Assembly: GCA_016789485.1 (NCBI GenBank)
Contig: JAEURE010000058.1
Span: 1-11,002 of the forward strand
Source of the DNA: Anaerolineales bacterium
Lineage (GTDB): Bacteria; Chloroflexota; Anaerolineae; Anaerolineales; Villigracilaceae
Reading direction: 5' to 3'
DNA: 11,002 bases
The position numbers and the translations under genes were made by a program. Positions 6,371 to 11,002 of this stretch are shown piece after piece; the stretch's first letter is position 1, and every line of letters starts with the position of its first letter. Below the pieces are notes generated by a model. It saw only the letters and a list, made by a program, of their open reading frames with translations. It had not been told where the DNA came from and did not search any database.

Positions 6371-8800
6371 ATGAAGAGTCAAGCAGAAATCGTAGTCATT
6401 GGCGGCGGAATCTATGGGGCGCAGGTTGCTTATCATCTTGCGAAATACGGTCGAAACGATGTGGTCGTGATTGAAAAAGGTGAAATTGCCAGCGGAGAGT
6501 CCTCGCACGCGGCGGGACTGGTGACGCAGTTTGCCACATCGCAAGCCATGCTCAAGTTCCGTATGTATAGCGTGGAGCTGTACAGTGAATTGGGTTTGTT
6601 TAATCACGTGGGCAGTTTGCGTGTGGCGTCCAGCAAGGAACAATTACTTGAAATGGAACGGAGCGTCAGCCGCGCCAAGGCATTGGGCCTGGATTGCGAA
6701 GTCATTTCGCCCGATGAAGCCTTGAAGGTCATGCCGCAGATTTCCAAAGAAAGTTTATATGGAGGCATCTATCTCCCTCGCGATGGGCAGCTTGATCCGT
6801 ATACCACAACAACGTCCATGGCGAAGTTTGCCAAAGACCTTGGCGTGGAAATTTATACCAACACGCGTGTGACGGGAATCAAACTGTCAGCGAAAGGGGA
6901 AGTTCAAGCGGTTGTGACAGATAAAGGCGAGATTCGATGCGAGATCATCGTCAATGCAGCGGGGATGTGGGCGCCTCGTATCGCTGCCATGGCTGGGTTG
7001 CACGTTCCCACGACTCCGGTGGATCATCAACATATTGCGCTGCGCGCCGTGCCCGGGCATGAATTCGACCCAAATACACCATGTCTGCGCGACCCTGATA
7101 ATTTGGTTTATATGCGGCAGGAGCAGGGCGGGCTTGTGATTGGCGGTTATGAACCAAAACCGTTGCCGCGCTGGATCGATGGCACGCCGTGGGAACATGG
7201 CAGCAAGAGTTTCCCCGGCGATTTTGACCAGTTTGAAATGCTGCTAGAAGGTGCAATTCGCCGCCTGCCATTTTTGGATCAGGCAGGCATCATCACGTTG
7301 GTTCGTCATCCCGGCGCATACACACCTGATTGCCAGCCATTGCTGGGACCGATGGCAGGTGCGCGCGGATTCTGGATGATGGCGGGCATGTCATTGAATG
7401 GATATGGCGGCGCGGGCGGCATGGGCAAATTGATGGCTGAGTGGATCATCGAGGGTGAAGCGCCTATGGATGTGTATGGGTACCGCGCCACTCGTTTTGG
7501 AAATTATTATTCTGACTTCAAATATGCAGCAGATCGAACCTGCGAGAGCGTGAAATATTATTACCGGTTACGTTTTCCGCATGATGAGCATGAAACGGCT
7601 CGTCCTCATCGGGTCAGTCCGCTTCATTATCGTCTATTGGAAAACGGTGCAGTCTTTGGCGAGAAGTTCGGCTGGGAACGTGTCAATTATTTTGACCCCG
7701 GCAAAGAATCCCGCCGCATGGGCGAAGATCAACGCTTGTGGGGCTGGACGAAACCTCCGTTCTTTGAACGGATGCGTGTTGAACATACTGCGACTCGCGA
7801 GCGGGTGGCTTTGTATGACCTGACTTCGTTTGGAAAGATCGAAGTGAAGGGAAATGGTGCTTTGCCGCTCTTGCAGCGATTGACCTCCAGCAACATTGAT
7901 AAGCCAATTGGCAGCGCGGTGTACACTCAATTCCTGAACAAGCGTGGGGGAATCGAATCAGACTTGACTGTGACACGTTTGGGTAAAGATCATTTCTGGG
8001 TAATTACGGGGTCAGGTTTTATTGCCAACGATTTGGCGAGAATCCAAATGCACGTGGATGAAAACGATGGCGAGACGTCTATTCGCGATATCACGTTGGA
8101 GTATGCCTGCCTCGCTTTGTGGGGGCCGAGGTCCCGTGATGTGCTGAAGAAGGTCACGAGCAGCGATATCTCGAATGAAGCGCATCCTTATTTGACGACC
8201 AAACCGATTGTCATTAATGGCTCGCAGGTTCTGGCGCAGCGTGTAAGTTATGCTGGTGAGTTGGGTTGGGAGTTATACATCCCGAATAACCGTGCTACGA
8301 TGGTGTGGGATATGTTGATCGAAGCGGGAAAGGAATTTGGTATGGAGCTCGGCGGGTATAAGGTGCTTGATCCGCTGCGTTTGGAAAAAGGCTTCAAGTA
8401 TTTCACAACCGACATTACGCCAACCGTCACGCCATATGAAGCAGGTCTTGGTTTCTGTGTGGATTTGGACAAAGGGGATTTCATCGGGCGCGAAGCGCTG
8501 GTCAAGCAGAAGGTGGAGGGGGTGAAGCGAAAACTTTGCACCATGGTGTTGACTGATACCGACGAGTTCGTCCAGATCTATGGCGGCGAGGCGGTTCATC
8601 ATGGCGAGAAGGTCATCACGCGTGTACGAAGCGGAGGCTATGGATTTACTGTCAAGAAAAATATTTTGTACGCCTTTTTGCCTGTAGAACTGGCTGTGAA
8701 GGGCAACCGCTTTGTTATCGAGTTGATCGAAGGCAACTGTGAAGCAGAAGTGACTGCTTCTGTGCTATTCGACCCGAAAGGCGAGAGAGCGCGTGCCTAG
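6371..8800 (+). CDS. FAD-dependent dimethylglycine/sarcosine dehydrogenase-type protein with GcvT-like folate domain
   Basis: An 809-residue protein with the layout of dimethylglycine and sarcosine dehydrogenases: an FAD-binding DAO domain (about 5-375), a short FAO_M linker domain (about 380-435), a GcvT-like folate domain (about 470-710) and a GcvT C-terminal barrel (about 718-800). Visible motifs are the dinucleotide fold GGGIYG (11-16) ending in Glu35, then SSHAAGL, where His46 matches the His that carries covalent FAD in these enzymes. Further along come YTQFLNKRGGIESDLTVTR, LALWGPRSRDVL, SYAGELGWELY and LRLEKGFKYF, all typical of the folate-binding part. Expected reaction: oxidative N-demethylation of a secondary or tertiary methylated amine, passing the one-carbon unit to tetrahydrofolate. 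The electron acceptor is not evident. AGGTGA lies five bases before the ATG. The 3' end overlaps the next gene by eight bases. The exact amine substrate is undetermined. Confidence 0.92.
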   Translation: MKSQAEIVVIGGGIYGAQVAYHLAKYGRNDVVVIEKGEIASGESSHAAGLVTQFATSQAMLKFRMYSVELYSELGLFNHVGSLRVASSKEQLLEMERSVSRAKALGLDCEVISPDEALKVMPQISKESLYGGIYLPRDGQLDPYTTTTSMAKFAKDLGVEIYTNTRVTGIKLSAKGEVQAVVTDKGEIRCEIIVNAAGMWAPRIAAMAGLHVPTTPVDHQHIALRAVPGHEFDPNTPCLRDPDNLVYMRQEQGGLVIGGYEPKPLPRWIDGTPWEHGSKSFPGDFDQFEMLLEGAIRRLPFLDQAGIITLVRHPGAYTPDCQPLLGPMAGARGFWMMAGMSLNGYGGAGGMGKLMAEWIIEGEAPMDVYGYRATRFGNYYSDFKYAADRTCESVKYYYRLRFPHDEHETARPHRVSPLHYRLLENGAVFGEKFGWERVNYFDPGKESRRMGEDQRLWGWTKPPFFERMRVEHTATRERVALYDLTSFGKIEVKGNGALPLLQRLTSSNIDKPIGSAVYTQFLNKRGGIESDLTVTRLGKDHFWVITGSGFIANDLARIQMHVDENDGETSIRDITLEYACLALWGPRSRDVLKKVTSSDISNEAHPYLTTKPIVINGSQVLAQRVSYAGELGWELYIPNNRATMVWDMLIEAGKEFGMELGGYKVLDPLRLEKGFKYFTTDITPTVTPYEAGLGFCVDLDKGDFIGREALVKQKVEGVKRKLCTMVLTDTDEFVQIYGGEAVHHGEKVITRVRSGGYGFTVKKNILYAFLPVELAVKGNRFVIELIEGNCEAEVTASVLFDPKGERARA

Positions 8801-9890
8801 TTCCAAAGCTCAGCCTCCAACATATGTAGGTTTTGGAATGTTGACACCAGTCTATATCATGGCGTTGGATAAACTTCCAAAACTTAACACTGGCGCGCTT
8901 GTTCATCAGGTCAGTGAATATGTCTACGATGATGCCGCCATTATTGCCTGTAACCTCGCTCAATGGGGAGTGCCGACTGGCATGATCGGTACGGCAGTTG
9001 GAGATGACCTGCTTGGTCATCACGTTGCGGATACATTAAAGAGCATGGGTGTTCAGGGGAAGGTGCGGTTTACCAGGAAATATAAAACACCGCTTGAAGT
9101 AAATGTCTCGGATAAAAAGGGTGCGCGCACTTACTTTTGGCAGCGTTCCAAGGAGATTCTCGAGACACTGGACACCGCAAACCTTTCGCTGATCAGAAAA
9201 TCCAAATTACTTTATGTGGATTGGTATGATGGTGATGCTCATATTATTCGTGCAATGGAAGAAGCTCGGCGTTTCAACGTGCCCGTTTTTCTTAATTTCG
9301 AGCATGGGCATCAACATCCTGAACTGCTCAAAAAATACTCAGGTCTAGTTACCATTTGCCAGGCAGTGACTGATGCCGCGCAGATTGGAAAAAGGCAGGC
9401 AATGCTTGGCGTTGCGCGAAAATTGATCAATTCTGGTATAAAGACAGCCATCATTACCATGGCTAGTCAGGGGTGTATGGTGGTGCAGGGCGATGAGATT
9501 ATTCGCGCGCATGCGCCCAAAGTTAAGGCGGTGGACGCTTCCGGCGCAGGCGCAACGTTTTCATCGGGATTTATCTATGGCTACCTCAACGGCTGGGGGC
9601 TGGAGGACACCGTCCGTTTTGCCATTGCAGCAGCTTCGCTTAAAGTTACGCGTTCAGGGTTGGCAATGTTCCCTGTTCAGCAAATTATCGGTTTGGCGCG
9701 TACGGTCCGTATTGAGCGCATGGTCTATCGCGGCGATCAGTTCCATACCATTCGTAAATTCCTGCGCATTCCACAGAACAACCCAATTATGAACAATGTC
9801 TTCGTGAAGGAAAGCCAAAAGTTGGCCGCAAAAATTTTGCCAAAGAAAAAGGTGGAACGCAGGAAGATCAAGCGTTCCATGGTCGAATAA
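8793..9890 (+). CDS. PfkB/ribokinase-fold protein lacking the catalytic Asp
   Basis: A 365-residue protein with the PfkB carbohydrate-kinase fold. It has the region TGMIGTAVGDDLLGHHVADTLKSMGV (about 62-87) matching the first family signature, a central sheet ending in AIITMASQGCMVV, and the second signature VDASGAGATFSSGF (247-260). The family motif is D-T-x-G-A-G-D-x-F, whose last Asp is the catalytic base; here it is Ala254 (codon GCA). The usual N-terminal Gly-Gly substrate motif also reads DDAAIIACN. Either it is a pseudokinase with a binding or regulatory job or it uses unusual chemistry. A basic, Lys/Arg-rich tail (about 305-365) extends beyond the fold. The GTG start overlaps the flavoprotein stop by eight bases, with GAGA upstream, indicating translational coupling; the next possible start, ATG at 8838, would cut into the first strand. 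Its tight link to the flavoprotein suggests a shared pathway, but the function is not known. Confidence 0.82.
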   Translation: MPSSKAQPPTYVGFGMLTPVYIMALDKLPKLNTGALVHQVSEYVYDDAAIIACNLAQWGVPTGMIGTAVGDDLLGHHVADTLKSMGVQGKVRFTRKYKTPLEVNVSDKKGARTYFWQRSKEILETLDTANLSLIRKSKLLYVDWYDGDAHIIRAMEEARRFNVPVFLNFEHGHQHPELLKKYSGLVTICQAVTDAAQIGKRQAMLGVARKLINSGIKTAIITMASQGCMVVQGDEIIRAHAPKVKAVDASGAGATFSSGFIYGYLNGWGLEDTVRFAIAAASLKVTRSGLAMFPVQQIIGLARTVRIERMVYRGDQFHTIRKFLRIPQNNPIMNNVFVKESQKLAAKILPKKKVERRKIKRSMVE

Positions 9891-9914
9891 ATTTAAAAAT
9901 AAGGATGTGACCCC

Positions 9915-11002
9915 ATGTCATTTGCAGCGCTGCTTACCCAGGAACAGGTTGAACGGATTCACGATGCCTCGTTGGAATTATTGGAAGATCTCGGTTTGAA
10001 AGTTCGTTATGAACCTGCGCGCGAACTTTTCAAACAGCATGGATGTAGTGTGGAAGGGGAGCGGGTTAAATTTCCGCGCACGGTTGTGGAAAAATACCGC
10101 AAGATGGTTCCGCCCACATTTACCTTTCACGGGCGCGACCCAAAGTTTGACAAGACAATCCCGCGGGATAGCCCGGTCATTGTTACAGCCAGCTCAGCGC
10201 CCGATATCATTGACCCAGTTACAGGCGAGGAAAGACGCGCTGAGTCAAAAGATATCGCGCGGATCGCCCATCTCATTAACGAACTTCCGGGTTACGACAT
10301 CTTCTCCATTTCCACGCTTGCGGATGACGCGCCTGCGACTCAATTCACAATCTCGAGGTTGTATCCGTCCATCAAGTATTGTCTTAAGCCGATCCGTGTC
10401 ACCACGACCGATCACAAGGACACGTTGAGCATCATGGAAATGGCATACATGGTGGCAGGCGGAAAGGAAGCGTATAAGGAGCATCCTTTCCTGACACACC
10501 ATTACTGTCCCGTTGTTTCGCCGTTGACCATGGATAATCTTTCCACTGAAAATGTGATGTTCTTCGCTAGTGAAGGTTTGCCCGTGTATCCGACGATCGT
10601 GCCAAATGCGGGACTCACTTCTCCCATGTCCATGGCTGGAACGCTGGCACAGGGTAACGCGGAAATTTTGTCCGCGTTGGTGTTGATGCAAATGGTGATG
10701 GAGGGAACACCCACTATTTATGCCACGCTTGGCACAGTGGCGGATATGCGCTCTGGCGCATACACTTCAGGCGCAATTGAGTGCGGCATGCTGCACATGG
10801 CGTTTGCACAGATGGCCCGCTTTTACAACGTCCCTTCGGGTGGTTATGTCGGCTTGACCAATGCGAAGGTGAACGATGCGCAGGCTGGTTATGAGACGGG
10901 CATGTCCGGTATTGCCGGCCTGCTGGGCGGCATGGATATGTTCAATATTGGCGGCTTGATCGATGCTCTGAAGACCTTTGATTTTGCAAAGGCTGTGATC
11001 GA
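9915..11002 (+). CDS. MttB-superfamily (trimethylamine methyltransferase-like) protein, 3' end beyond window
   Basis: Open from an ATG at 9915 to the window edge (362 codons, no stop). AAGGA lies nine bases upstream, and the gene follows the PfkB-like gene by 24 bases. The N-terminus (LLTQEQVERIHDASLELLEDLGLKV) and the P-x-x-F-x-x-x-GRDPKFD stretch near residue 70 are typical of the trimethylamine methyltransferase family. The later part (PTIYATLGTVADMRSGAYTSGAIE, then GLTNAKVNDAQAGYETG) matches the TIM-barrel core. Members move a methyl group from a methylated amine to a corrinoid protein. Classical MttB has an in-frame amber codon read as pyrrolysine around residue 334; none is seen here through codon 362. 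This points to the non-pyrrolysine branch, which includes glycine betaine methyltransferase MtgB and relatives acting on other quaternary amines. The missing C-terminus and the absence of a corrinoid protein in view leave the substrate open. Confidence 0.9.
   Translation, partial: MSFAALLTQEQVERIHDASLELLEDLGLKVRYEPARELFKQHGCSVEGERVKFPRTVVEKYRKMVPPTFTFHGRDPKFDKTIPRDSPVIVTASSAPDIIDPVTGEERRAESKDIARIAHLINELPGYDIFSISTLADDAPATQFTISRLYPSIKYCLKPIRVTTTDHKDTLSIMEMAYMVAGGKEAYKEHPFLTHHYCPVVSPLTMDNLSTENVMFFASEGLPVYPTIVPNAGLTSPMSMAGTLAQGNAEILSALVLMQMVMEGTPTIYATLGTVADMRSGAYTSGAIECGMLHMAFAQMARFYNVPSGGYVGLTNAKVNDAQAGYETGMSGIAGLLGGMDMFNIGGLIDALKTFDFAKAVI

Noticed and set aside
6176..6643. Leftward open frame of 155 codons across the kinase/flavoprotein junction
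   Set aside because: It is antisense to the conserved kinase C-terminus and the FAD-binding motif, with no family resemblance.
10245..10691. Leftward open frame of 148 codons in the MttB-like gene
   Set aside because: It is the shadow of a continuous MttB-family reading frame on the other strand.
1..11002. Search for CRISPR arrays, tRNA/rRNA genes, IS ends, long direct repeats or phage genes
   Set aside because: None was seen on either strand; gaps between genes are short and accounted for.

Overview
The window reads as ordinary chromosomal DNA from a bacterium. The best guess is a Chloroflexota (Anaerolineae-like) lineage or a metagenomic relative. This rests only on the gene mix: an MttB-superfamily methyltransferase, a dimethylglycine/sarcosine dehydrogenase-type flavoprotein, a choline-kinase-like enzyme and a DeoR regulator. 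Base composition is intermediate and codon use looks even throughout. I see no rRNA, tRNA, IS element, CRISPR array or phage gene. Coding density is high and every gene except the two cut by the window edges is intact.

Layout. Positions 1-1603 hold a leftward two-gene unit: a nucleotidyltransferase-fold protein followed by a four-CBS-domain protein that runs off the left edge. Positions 1604-1791 are a divergent control region. It contains two consensus-like sigma70-type promoters, back to back, that share one palindromic -35 hexamer. From 1792 to the right edge all genes point rightward: a DeoR-family repressor, a calcineurin-like metallophosphoesterase, an APC-superfamily permease, a choline/ethanolamine-kinase-like phosphotransferase, an FAD-dependent dimethylglycine/sarcosine dehydrogenase-type protein with a GcvT-like folate domain, a PfkB-fold protein lacking the catalytic Asp, and an MttB (trimethylamine methyltransferase) superfamily protein open at the right edge. 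Intrinsic-terminator-like hairpins follow the repressor gene (2582-2613) and the permease gene (5381-5420).

How the genes may work together (inference): the rightward block looks like an uptake and catabolism module for an N-methylated amine or quaternary ammonium compound. The permease imports it. The MttB-like protein would move a methyl group to a corrinoid protein, not visible here and perhaps encoded beyond 11002. The flavoprotein would oxidatively remove N-methyl groups onto tetrahydrofolate. The kinase-like proteins and the phosphoesterase would handle a phosphorylated form or signal, fitting a DeoR repressor, whose family usually senses phosphorylated metabolites. The substrate cannot be named from sequence alone.

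The items most worth a second look are the shared -35 divergent promoter, the PfkB-like protein with GAGA in place of GAGD, the terminator hairpin inside the catabolic block, and the MttB-like gene with no in-frame amber codon in the visible part.
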